Positions 25,860 through 35,529 of a stretch of 64,000 nt of DNA are shown one piece after another; the first letter of the stretch is position 1, and the number at the start of each line of letters is the position of its first letter. Made by a program: the position numbers and the translations under genes. The notes under the pieces were generated by a model that searched no databases, had not been told where the DNA came from, and worked only from the letters and a program-made list of their open reading frames with translations. The stretch lies in NCBI RefSeq assembly GCF_041146395.1, contig NC_090989.1, positions 248,796,843 to 248,860,842 of the forward strand. The letters run 5' to 3'. The stretch is from Eulemur rufifrons. Taxonomy: Eukaryota > Chordata > Mammalia > Primates > Lemuridae.

Positions 25860-26105
25860 ATATAGTGCTTACCATTTTCCAGGCAATTTTCTAAGTGCTG
25901 AATACTTACTACAATGTAAATTTGTGGTAATTACTATATGAAGTAGGTAGTAGTTTTTATCATAATCTTTATTTTATATTTGAAGAAAATGACATGTAGA
26001 GAAGTTAATAATTTGCCCTAGGCCTCTAAATAAATGAGCATTGGAACCAGGACTCCACTTTACTCCATTTGACTCAGAAACTAGCCCCCTAACCACTATA
26101 TTCAG
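25860..26105 (+). repeat. MIR SINE, nearly full length
   Basis: Follows MIR in order: TTTATATAGTGCTTACC, CCAGGCAATTTTCTAAGTGC, then ATGAAGTAGGTAGTAG, GAGAAGTTAATAATTTGCCC, ATTGGAACCAGGACTC and finally CCCCTAACCACTATA. The central core region is intact in outline. MIR is a tRNA-derived SINE common to mammals, mobilised by L2. Confidence 0.85.
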
Positions 26106-27114
26106 TCCCCCTTTTTTGATTCTATATAACCAACCATCATTAGCTGACTGAAAGATGAAAAACATGGATGAGATTAGAGAAGAAAGAACCAAGGCTTGGT
26201 GTAGGAATAGACATCAGTAGTTCTGGATGGACCTTCTTTTTCTCCTTTTTCTTCTCTCAAGTATTACTAATAGTTTAATTTAAGCTACGCAGCTAAATTA
26301 CATTACATAAAGAATCATCTTCAGCTCCCCCAAATGAAGACCTCCTGCTTCATCTGTAAATGCTATAATCAAGTGGCAGATTACTACATATTTGCCAATT
26401 CAAATTAAAGGAATCAATTTTTAAAATCACTGGTCATGGGAAGAAAAAGGCTTCCAAATGATTAAGTAGCTTTGTTCCATGAACACAGAAAAAAAAATTG
26501 AACATACCTAACAGTAGAGAATGAACATGAAAAATAACAATAATACAGCATGCAAAAGCTGAAATTAAGTTTGATATCCAAAAGAAATAATTTGCTTAAG
26601 AAAAGCAAGTAGTAGACTATAATTTTCAAATCTGCAAAGTTGATAGAGGAACAATATGGTTTATTAGATTCACAGCATTATAAAATTAACAGTAATCAGT
26701 GAATTGTGATTTTATAGATAACAAGTATAAATTGGTACATAAATACATGGATAGATAATAGATTTAGATAAAGACATATAAACAAGATCAACAGATGTTT
26801 TTTATTACCTTATATCTATATGGTTTGCTAGACTTACAAGCAAAGTATTATTAATACAAACTAAGTGGCTTAAAATACAGAGAAGTTTTTCTTTAACAGT
26901 TCTGGAGATTAGAAATCTAAGATTAAGGTGTGACTGTATGTGTATGTGTGCTTTAAAACAAGATTAGTAATAACCACCATGTTCTGAGTAGTGGTTAGTC
27001 TTGGGAAGAGATAAAGAGATGAGGTAAAGAGAGGAGCACATAAAGTAACTTAAGTTATTCATAATAGCTTAGTTATTATACAAGGTAGCCTTTTAACATA
27101 TAATAGAAGCAGCA
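26106..27114. other. Unassigned AT-rich DNA
   Basis: No gene or repeat recognised. 26800-27000 includes ATTAATACAAACTAAGTGGCTTAAAA, which could be a diverged fragment of an old LTR or DNA element. Not resolved. Confidence 0.45.
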
Positions 27115-27360
27115 TGATAGTTTTAAAATTATGCTAAAATTTAAAACCTCACTACCTGGTTTTAAACCCCAGTTAAGGTTTATGCTAACTGTTAATAGTT
27201 GTGTATTCCCAGGAAGTTCATTCATCTCTCTAACTTGGGTTTCCTTTATAAAAAATATGGACAATAGTAACATCTTCCTGCTATATTGTTTTGATAACTT
27301 AATGATGTAATATTTGTGAAGCACTTGGAATTGTGCCTCATTTATTGTAAGCATTTTAGG
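27115..27360 (-). repeat. MIR SINE, antisense
   Basis: Reverse MIR blocks in order: CTACCTGGTTTTAAACCCCA, TAATAGTTGTGTATTCCCAG, CTCTAACTTGGGTTTCCTTT, ATGGACAATAGTAACATC, and GTGAAGCACTTGGAATTGTG CCTCATT. Confidence 0.8.
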
Positions 27361-28300
27361 AATTTTTGTCAAATAAAAGTACTTTATTATATTATTTAAA
27401 TAAAATAGGACAAAGAATACAAAAATGTGTTATTCACCAAAACTTAGAATTAATCCAATTATTTGTGACTGGATTCCACAGTATAAGGAGAAATGTGATG
27501 AGAAAAAACAATAAGAAAATATTTAACATTTATACAATCTATGTACATTTAGATAGAAATATATTATTTAGGTCTTTTTTTTTTTTTACTCTGTAAAATT
27601 CTGTTATTTTAATCCCCTAGAGTTTTTTTTATCTGCAAGATTATAAGCTTCTCACCATGGAGAAAATATATCATATTCTTTTGGTGACCCTTTATAGATA
27701 ATGCTTGAGATCTCTTCTGTACCAGGAAAATTTAACCATTGTTATTATTAAGCCTCAAATCCCAAAGTTTATTTTAATGAAAGTTATCCACAAGCAGACC
27801 AAGAATGGACCACTGAGCAATGGAATGTGATAGACTAAATGAATGATCCTCATCCATCCCTAAAAGCACATTAGAATAGATAGGCTGGAGAATACAGATA
27901 ATTTTATGTAATGTAGACCTCTATCATGCTTCTAACAGAAACCATTTCCATTCACCATTCTCGCCTTCTTACGGTTGAATTGTATGTGGATGTGTGTGTG
28001 TGTGTGTGTGTGGATTGGGTTCCTCTCCAATAGTTCACTTGTCACTTTGTTGATGACTGCTTTTGGGTCATGATTTGCCTACTGATATGGTTTATTTTTT
28101 GGCCCATCAGCAATTAGCAATCCAATTCTAAAGTCATTTAGAGTAGATTGAAGGAGAGATCCTGACTTGGAATTTGCAGGGCAGACACAAAAAAATGTGC
28201 ATTGATATGAAGGAATTGAGGATGTTGATGACAGAATTGTTCAAATTATCAGGTAGATAGTACTAAAGGTAGCAAGGCATGTCAGAGCCTGAAAGAAATT
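27361..28300. other. Unassigned DNA with a (TG)n microsatellite
   Basis: No gene recognised. (TG)11 at 27991-28012. A T tract at about 27577-27588. Confidence 0.55.
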
Positions 28301-28306
28301 TTGAAG
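28301..28306. repeat. Left target-site duplication of LTR (TTGAAG)
   Basis: TTGAAG directly before the TG at 28307, matched by TTGAAG at 29272-29277 directly after the terminal CA. Confidence 0.6.
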
Positions 28307-28930
28307 TGTTGAGCCTAAGAATACTGAATTATAGAAATGCCCCCTGTATTTCTGGAGACAAGATTTGATTTCAGAAGTCAAATAAGGCTTTGCCTTAAGG
28401 AAAAAATAAATGTGTTAGTTCAAAAGCTGCCTCATCTCAGGAGGGCGTCTTGCTGGTCAGTAGAAGCTGCATCTCAAGGAGACAGCTGTAAACTGGGCCT
28501 TTGGTTCTCACCTGTTTTGAAAGACAAGGCAGGCCTCTCTTAGGACCAAAGGTTGCCGGTGCTGCTGACTGGTAGACCCCTGGAGATGAGAGCTAATCAG
28601 ATAGATATGCTAATGCCCAAGCCGGGCCCAGATGGAACCATGTGGTTAAAGTAATTAACACAAAGCACAGCCCATGTTGACTTCTGGGATCATCTCTGTC
28701 TCCAAGAACACAATCACCAGAGCCAAGATGTCTCTGTTTGTTGCTAAAGGAATAGCCTTATCATAAAACTTAGAAGTTTGCCCCAAGATGATTTTATAAC
28801 TCATTGTTCCCCTAGTTAGAGTTAGTCAAAAGATCTGTAGTAACCTTTTAGGAGACTTTGACCCTAAAGCACACTGCCTGTTAGTATACAAATCCCCTTG
28901 CCCTTGGCAACGGGGAGTCTGTATGTACCC

Positions 28931-28937
28931 TATATAA
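28931..28937 (+). promoter_or_regulatory. TATA-like box in the LTR
   Basis: TATATAA preceded by TACCC, about 340 bases before the LTR 3' end. Position fits an LTR promoter. Activity is unknown. Confidence 0.5.
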
Positions 28938-29160
28938 TACCTGTGTGGAGTTTCAGTCGGGGAGATATTTTATGCGGGTAAAGTATTTCCATCCAGATAC
29001 CCTCCTTTATCCATTTTCATAAACTTTCACTTTATAAACTGTATCTTTGGCTCTGTGTATTATTATCGCCATTACTTTATCTTTTATTTCTGTTTCCTAC
29101 TATATTTTTCATCCTTTGCGACGACCCCTGCCTGAGAGACCTGATTGGAAGAAAAACCTC

Positions 29161-29191
29161 TTTGCAGGGAGCGTAGCTAACTCCCTGCAAA
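29161..29191 (+). repeat. LTR hairpin 1
   Basis: TTTGCAGGGAG at 29161-29171 pairs perfectly over 11 bp with CTCCCTGCAAA at 29181-29191 across the loop CGTAGCTAA. Confidence 0.9.
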
Positions 29192-29244
29192 CTGGCGTAG
29201 TCACCTTAGAGACCATGATCGGAACAAAGAGAAAAGGACCTCTT

Positions 29245-29271
29245 TGCGGGGAGCGTAGCTAACTCCCCGCA
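29245..29271 (+). repeat. LTR hairpin 2, at the LTR end
   Basis: TGCGGGGAG at 29245-29253 pairs perfectly with CTCCCCGCA at 29263-29271 across the same loop CGTAGCTAA. Compared with hairpin 1, one A-T pair has become G-C with both arms changed. The stem ends on the last base of the inferred LTR. Confidence 0.9.
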
Positions 29272-29277
29272 TTGAAG

Positions 29278-32093
29278 GTTTTAGGGGCTTGGAATTCTCT
29301 AAGAAATCAGACAGCAGTGAGAATAGGAAAAAAAAAAAAATAAGGTATAGCAATACAGGTAGATATAATTAAAATTGGGTTCTGATATAAAGTATATCCT
29401 TTCATTAGCTGTTATTTAATAATCATTTATTTGTTATCTACAACTATGTGTTAAATCTTGTTGTCGACAAAGTTCTAATCATAAAATACAAAAATTCCTG
29501 ATTTTCTAAGTTTATATCCTATTAAAGGAAGATGGAAATAAGTAACATATTTAGACTGTTATTAAAGAAAAAGAAAGTAGTGATGGGCACAGGGAGTATC
29601 AACAGAAGTGAGCAAAAATATTTTTAATAAAGTGGTTAGCACTGAAGAGGGCTTGAAGTAAAAATCTGAAGAATATGAAGAAATGAGCCTAGCAAATATC
29701 TTGTGAAAGAGAATTCCCAGTATAGTGGATGAACAGCATAGAGGCTGAGGACAGAGGATGTGCCTGGCAAATGTGAGAAACAGCAAGCTGTTCTTCATAT
29801 CTCTGAAAAGTAAAAAATATACTTTATATATTTTAACAGGTCTTCCTACATCAGTGTTATAGTTTCACTATTATTTTGAAAAATGGATAAAGAGAAAACA
29901 TAATTTCAAAATATAAAAAATTCTTCTAAAATTAAAATAGTTTTAACTTTTCTCAATAGTATTTGTTTGATGTGCTCATTCCATATAGGAGGCTGGTTAG
30001 GGGACTTTTGTCAAGTAACAGGCTGAGGGGGAAGCAGTCTCCCTCCATCTAGCAACATAATGCAGAGTATGAGAAGAAAGCCATATAGATAACTGAAGAA
30101 AATTACAGATAGAAAATCACATAGAGTTAAAACATATATATTTGTTTTTCCTATTTCAATCCTGACTCAGAATGATGTGCAAATTTAAGTGCCTCTGGAA
30201 ATTCTGGAGCATCAGCCCCCTCCCCACCCCATCTCTTGTCACTGACATTAATACAGTCTGAGACACTCACCTCCTTGGGGTGCCTCATTTCAGAATCAGC
30301 CTAATATATGAGTATGATTGTTCTAGAAATAAGCATTATTTATTTTCATATTTCCTTATCATCTATGAGCCTATTTAAATTAAGACATTCTTAAGACCCC
30401 AGATTTTTATGCTTAAGCTTCCAGTGTGTGGTGGGGGTAGGGGATAATGAAGAGATCAAATTAGGAACATGCTATAGATCTCCCATTCCATTCCTCACTC
30501 ATTGGCCCCAAGGACACACATTTATTACTTGCAAACTTTCAAAGAATTATGGTTCTTATGATCTAGGAAACAGTGGATACATAGAAAAATGCTCTTCTCT
30601 ATTTATGTCCTATATATCAGAGTATAACTTACTTCTCTTTTCACTCCTACTGGGAAAGGTATTGAAAAGGCAGGTACAAAAGAGACAAGCAGGAAACACC
30701 CACTGTATTGACCCTACCATCTCATCTAAATTTAGGCCTTTTATTCTCTTTTTTCTTAAGGACTGACCCAGATAGAATGATGAGAAGAGATAGGTTTACT
30801 GTAAGAGACATAACCTCATCTCTAATAAAAATCTCCTTCTTCTTTTAATTCAAAGCAATGGCAAGAGATCAATACTGCAGGTGTGCACAAACACATATCT
30901 GAATAGATAGTACTGAACAAAAGTTAATACATTAAGTGTAAAAGTCTGTTAAGAATTGCCTCCCAACAGTGTGAAGGCAAAACATAACTCTTTAGTATGT
31001 GTAAAATGGACACAGTATTTTGTGAAAGAGATAATAAAAGAGTTAAACAAACTTTATATATTAAATCAGATGAGTATAGTTTTATAAAATAAAGTTTAGT
31101 TAATGCTATTCATTGCAATAGCCTATTATTAAATAACAACTATTATATTTGACTCAACTTATTTGATTTGCATGCAGGATTGTAAAAAATTGAAAATGCA
31201 TAATTGAAAATCTTAACATAGTAATTATAAATATTAAGTATTTAAATATGTAACAAAAAGGTAACATTGGAGAGCCCTCTTAGGTTTGGACATTAAAAAA
31301 AATTCAAAGTGGGATTACTAAAATTATGGTATGTATCACATATTAACATTAATGAATGAATGTTATGAACAAAAGTACAAAAGTAAAACTTAAAAAAGCA
31401 AAGTGAATATACACTAAAGTTATATACAACCTAGTAGAGGAGAATGTTAACTAATAATCTATAATGTAACATAGAAAGTGCTATTTTAAAACTATAAATA
31501 AAATACACTTTCAGTAAGTATGATTCATAGTTATTTGTTTTTGTATGATTTTCTAAATACAAATACCTATATATTTTCATATACTGTAATATATATCATA
31601 AAATTATTTGACACATAGCCATTTTTCCCCACTACAATGTTATAGTTGTGTAGCATTTGGGACATTAAAAAAGCAAGTAAATAAATGTTCCAAATCCAAA
31701 TTTTATTCTAGAAAAAATCAAATTTTTAAAAAATTTTCTCAGATTTTTTATTATGTGTCTCATGTTTAGTAAATAAGTCAATGATATTGTGCTGTTAGCA
31801 TCTTATTGCCCATCACAGACTTTTTTGCTAAATAAGAACTAGGTTCAAGGTGCATATACTTATATGTAATTTTTTTTAATTATGATAATATTATTAAAAA
31901 GTATAACCAAAATATAGGAATATCAAAAATTCTCTAAATATCATTATTCAAATACCATGTAAGAAGTAAGCTTTGCCTGATATATATTATACAAAAATAT
32001 AAAGACAAACTGTATACAGATATATTACCAATCTCATATATGAAGTAAGAATTAAAAACTAGACTCATGAATTTCATAGAGAAAAGGTGTTTT
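29278..32093. other. Unassigned AT-rich DNA
   Basis: About 2.8 kb with no gene or named repeat recognised. A 112-codon + frame at 30428-30766 (MVGVGDNEEIK...) has no recognisable domain, no homologue I know and no splice context, so it is not called as a gene. Confidence 0.5.
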
Positions 32094-32109
32094 AAAGAAG
32101 AAAAATTTT
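32094..32109. repeat. Left target-site duplication of the inverted L1
   Basis: AAAGAAGAAAAATTTT, repeated exactly at 34913-34928. The first A residues could also be part of the tail, so the true length is 13-16 bp. Top-strand context TTTT|AAAG implies a bottom-strand nick at CTTT/AA, close to the L1 endonuclease consensus. Confidence 0.9.
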
Positions 32110-33159
32110 ACATGTGGATATCCAGTTTTCCCAGCACCATTTATTAAATAAGGAATCTTTTCCCCAGAGTATGTTTTTTTCTGCTTTGTCAAAGATTAGA
32201 TGGCTATATGAGAATGGTTTTATATTTGGATTTTCTGTTCTGTTCCACTGGTCTGTGTCTCGGCACTTGTGCCAGTACCAGGCAGTTTTTAGAACCACAG
32301 CCTTGTAGTAAAGTTTGAAGTCTGGCAAATTAATACCTCCCATTTTGTTTTTGTTGTTTAATATTGCTTTTGCTAAACGGGGTCTTCTCTGGTTCCATAC
32401 AAAGCGTAAAATTATTTTTTCTATGTCTGTGAAAAAAGATGTTGGTAATTTAATAGGGATTGCATTGAATCTGTAGATAACTTCGGGCAGTATAGACATT
32501 TTAACAATGTTGATTCTACCGATCCATGAGCATGGTATGGTTTTCCACCTATTTACATGTTCTGCGATTTCCTTCCTCAGAGTTTCATAGTTTTCCCTAT
32601 AGAGGTCCTTTACCTCCTTAGTTAGATATATTCCTAGATATTTTATTTTCTTTGTTGCTATTTTGAAGGGTATTGAGTCCTTAATTTGGTTCTCCGTTTG
32701 ACTGTTATTGGCGTATATGAATGCCTCTGATTTGTGTGTATTGATTTTGTATCCTGAGACTTTGCTGAATTCATTAATCAATTCCAGGAGTCTCTTGGTT
32801 GAAATCTTGGGGTTTTCTAGATATAACATCATATCATCAGCAAAGAGTGAGAGTTTGATCTCTTCTGTCCCTATTTGGACTCCCTTGATTCTGCTCTCTT
32901 GCCTGATAGCTCTTGCAAGGACTTCCAATACTATGTTGAAAAGTAATGGGGACAGTGGGCAGCCTTGTCTGGTTCCAGTTCGAAGTGGGAATGCTTTCAG
33001 TTTTTCCCCATTCAGTATGATGTTGGCTGTGGGTTTGTCATATATGGCTTGTATCATTTTTAGATAGGCCCCGTCTATGCCTATTTTTTTGAGTGTTCTT
33101 ATCATAAAAGGGTGTTGAATTTTGTCGAATGCTTTTTCTGCATCTATTGAGAGTATCAT
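32110..33159 (-). pseudogene. L1 ORF2 reverse-transcriptase segment (inverted part)
   Basis: An open frame of about 350 codons covering most of the L1 RT domain: [33 protein letters not shown] and the catalytic [13 protein letters not shown], then [14 protein letters not shown] and the thumb region to WENWISTC. L1 ORF2 supplies target-primed reverse transcription of its own RNA and of Alu RNA. The frame ends at the junction with target DNA, where the last residues (KIFLL) are read from the flank. In-frame L1 sequence continues upstream of Met 33159 to a TAA near 33212, where a Gln or Lys codon is expected. With no endonuclease and no continuation to the C-terminus it is non-functional. Confidence 0.92.
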
Positions 33160-33378
33160 ATGATCTTTATTTTTGCTTCTATTTATGTGATGAATTACAT
33201 TTATAGATTAGCGTATGTTAAACCATCCCTGCATCTCTGGGATGAAGCCCACTTGGTCGTGATGGATTATTTTTTTGATAAGCACTTGGATTCGATTTGC
33301 TAGAATTTTATTGAGAATTTTTGCATCTATATTCATAAGAGAAATTGGTCTATAGTTCTCTGTTTTAGTTACATGTAG

Positions 33379-34377
33379 AGACTAAAACAGGACACACAGC
33401 TCTCACCCCTCACAAAAATCAAATCACGGTGGTTAACAGACTTAAACCTTAGGTCAGAAACTATTAGAATTCTAGAAGAAAACATAGGTAAGACTCTTAC
33501 AGACATTGGCCTAGGCAAAGAATTTATGAAGAAGACCCCTAAGGCAATCACAGCAGCAACAAAAATAAATAAATGGGACCTGATCAAATTAAAAAGCTTC
33601 TGCACAGCCAAAGAAACAGTCACAAGAGTAAATAGACAACCTACAGAATGGGAAAAAATTTTCGCATACTACACATCAGATAAAGGACTGATAACAAGAA
33701 TCTATTTAGAACTCAGGAAAATCAGTAAGAAAAAATCGAACAACCCTATCAAAAAGTGGGCAAAGGACATGAATAGAAATTTTTCAAAAGAAGATATAAA
33801 AATGGCTAACAAACATATGAAAAAGTGTTCAACATCTCTAATCATCAGGGAAATGCAAATCAAAACCACAATGAGATATCACTTAACTCCAGTGAGAACG
33901 GCCTTTATCAAAAAGTCCCAAAACTATACATGTTGGCGTGGGTGTGGAGAGACAGGTACTCTCATACACTGCTGGTGGGACTGTAAACTAGTGCAACCCC
34001 TGTGGAAAGCAATGTGGAGATACCTTAAACAGATTCAAGTAGACCTACCATTCGATCCAGCAATCCCATTACTGGGCATCTACCCAGAAGAACAAAAGTC
34101 ATTCTATCAAAAAGACACCTGCACCCGAATGTTTATAGCAGCACAATTCACAATCGCAAAGATGTGGAAACAACCCAAATGCCCATCGATTCATGAATGG
34201 ATTAGCAAAATGTGGTATATGTATACCATGGAATATTACTCAGCTATTAGAAATGATGGCGATATGGCATCTCTTTGGTTCTCCTGGAGTGAGCTGGAAC
34301 CCATTCTATTAAGTGAAGTATCCCAAGAATGGAAAAACAAGCACCACATGTACTCACCAGCAAACTGGTTTCCCTGA
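33379..34377 (+). pseudogene. L1 ORF2 C-terminal segment (direct part)
   Basis: Open from about 33379 ([17 protein letters not shown]) through Met 33526 to the stop after NWFP at 34377, about 330 codons. It holds the region after the thumb ([33 protein letters not shown]) and the C-terminal cysteine-rich domain: [18 protein letters not shown], a C-x3-C-x7-H-x4-C arrangement found in all L1 ORF2 proteins. It ends about where ORF2 should end. It continues directly from the last residues of the inverted part, with one base lacking at the join, and has no start of its own. Confidence 0.9.
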
Positions 34378-34662
34378 GTGCACATTTGGGATTCACACCA
34401 ATTGGGTATTGGACAGAGGTCAGGGCTGGGTGGAAGGGTTGGGTGTATACCTACTTGATGAGTGCGATGCGCACTGCCTGGGGAATGGACACGTTTGAAG
34501 TTCTCTCTGGGGGGGGGTGGGGGGAGGAGAGGAGTGCACACCTATATGATGAGAGTGATGTGCACTGTCTAGGGAATGGACACAACTAAAGCTCAGACTC
34601 GGGGGGATGGGGAGGCATGGGCAATGTATATAGCCTGATCTTTTGTACCCCCTTGATGAGCT
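34378..34662 (+). repeat. L1 3' UTR with two-copy tandem repeat and G-rich tracts
   Basis: Two related units of about 92 bases begin at 34449 (ACCTACTTGATGAGTGCGAT) and 34541 (ACCTATATGATGAGAGTGAT). Both run into a GGGGAATGGACAC or AGGGAATGGACAC block and then a G-rich tract (34507-34525; 34600-34620). The UTR ends TTTTGTACCCCCTTGATGAG. G-rich polypurine tracts are general features of L1 3' UTRs. Confidence 0.8.
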
Positions 34663-34685
34663 GAAAAACAAACAAACAAATAAAA

Positions 34686-34900
34686 GAATATTTAATATTA
34701 AAATATTAATAATAATAATGTAATATTTAGTAATTGTATTAATAATATACTATATACTAACTACATAGTAAATCATGTCCACAACTTGACCTTTCTGCTA
34801 CTCCTATCACATCCGTTTTTGTTATCAACATCCTCTGGGATTTTTATTTTTTGTCAGTACAAGAGTTTGAAAATATATATAAATAAATTAAATAAAGAAA
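34686..34900 (+). other. 3'-transduced flank of a source L1
   Basis: Non-L1 AT-rich sequence between the L1 A tail and the final poly-A, still inside the target-site duplication. AATAAA occurs at 34882-34887 and 34891-34896, just before the second poly-A. Reading past the weak L1 poly-A signal into downstream DNA at the source locus explains it. 34770-34860 looks low-copy, so it should identify the source. Confidence 0.85.
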
Positions 34901-34912
34901 CAAAAAAAAAAA

Positions 34913-34928
34913 AAAGAAGAAAAATTTT
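34913..34928. repeat. Right target-site duplication of the inverted L1
   Basis: Exact copy of 32094-32109. Confidence 0.9.
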
Positions 34929-35529
34929 GAAGTTTCCCACATAGTATTTTTTATATAAAGAGATTGTTCCCAGGAAAAAGAAGAATCTATAGTTTTTATA
35001 CTAGACTTAGAGTATTCTCAGCTCATTTTCAGGAAATAAGAACTATTGTATTAGCAACCATGCTTATCAACTGTCAAATAGTTAACATTTTATGTTTAAG
35101 CCAAGAAATGGTAATTTACTACTTGAGGAGTTTTTCCCCTATTGATTTTTACCCTGACCATACTCTTTCAAGTGAACTAATTTTTTTTTCTTAAATTCCA
35201 CTTTCCTAACTTTTCCACAAGAGTGTAAAACTTTAGACAATTTTAACTATTAATAAAGATTTTCTTTTCAGCACTTTGCCATTATTGAATTGAGCAAACT
35301 ACACAGCGTAATACATGATTAAATTCCTGGAACCTCCAACAGTTTAAAAATAGCAGAGAATATAATGACAAACCTTGACCTAAAATATTTTTAACATTTT
35401 CTCTAGAATACATAATCACTTCTACTGGAAAACTATGTTCACAATTTTAACTTATCCTTTACTCAAATTGTAAGTTCTATTATTTGTTTATGGTCATATT
35501 TTCATTTGACTAATTTAATCATAAAGACA
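34929..35529. other. Unassigned AT-rich DNA
   Basis: No gene or repeat recognised. A 76-codon + frame at 34964-35194 looks like chance. Confidence 0.5.

Larger units (their letters stand above)
28307..29271 (+). mobile_element. Probable solo endogenous-retrovirus LTR
   Basis: A 965-bp block that starts TG, ends CA and has matching 6-bp flanks. It is GC-richer than its surroundings. A TATA-like box (TATATAA) lies at 28931-28937 with a CAGTCGGGGAG stretch shortly after, fitting a U3-R promoter on the + strand. There is no clear AATAAA. The 3' end (U5 side) carries two related hairpins. No second LTR or internal gag/pol/env sequence is present, so this is a solo LTR left by recombination. A 6-bp duplication is usual for betaretrovirus-like (class II) elements, but by itself that is weak. 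The family is not recognised. The left boundary is less certain than the right. Confidence 0.65.
32110..34912 (+). mobile_element. Young L1 with 5' inversion and 3' transduction
   Basis: A single insertion bounded by a 16-bp duplication. 32110-33370 is the 5' part, inverted (minus strand), carrying the ORF2 reverse transcriptase. 33371-34662 is the rest of ORF2 and the 3' UTR in + orientation. An A-rich tail (34663-34685) follows, then about 215 bases of non-L1 DNA and a second poly-A (34902-34912). The two halves meet at ACATGT, which also begins the inverted part, so almost no L1 sequence is lost at the switch. This is the pattern expected from twin priming. The element is 5'-truncated within ORF2 and has no ORF1 or 5' UTR. 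Long open frames mark it as the least-decayed L1 here. Confidence 0.92.

Noticed and set aside
30428..30766. A 112-codon + frame as a possible small gene
   Set aside because: No recognisable domain, no splice or promoter context, and a length expected by chance in 64 kb.
34236..34671. Overlapping Pro/Ser-rich minus-strand frames
   Set aside because: They are antisense to the L1 ORF2 end and the G-rich 3' UTR. The Pro runs come from C tracts.
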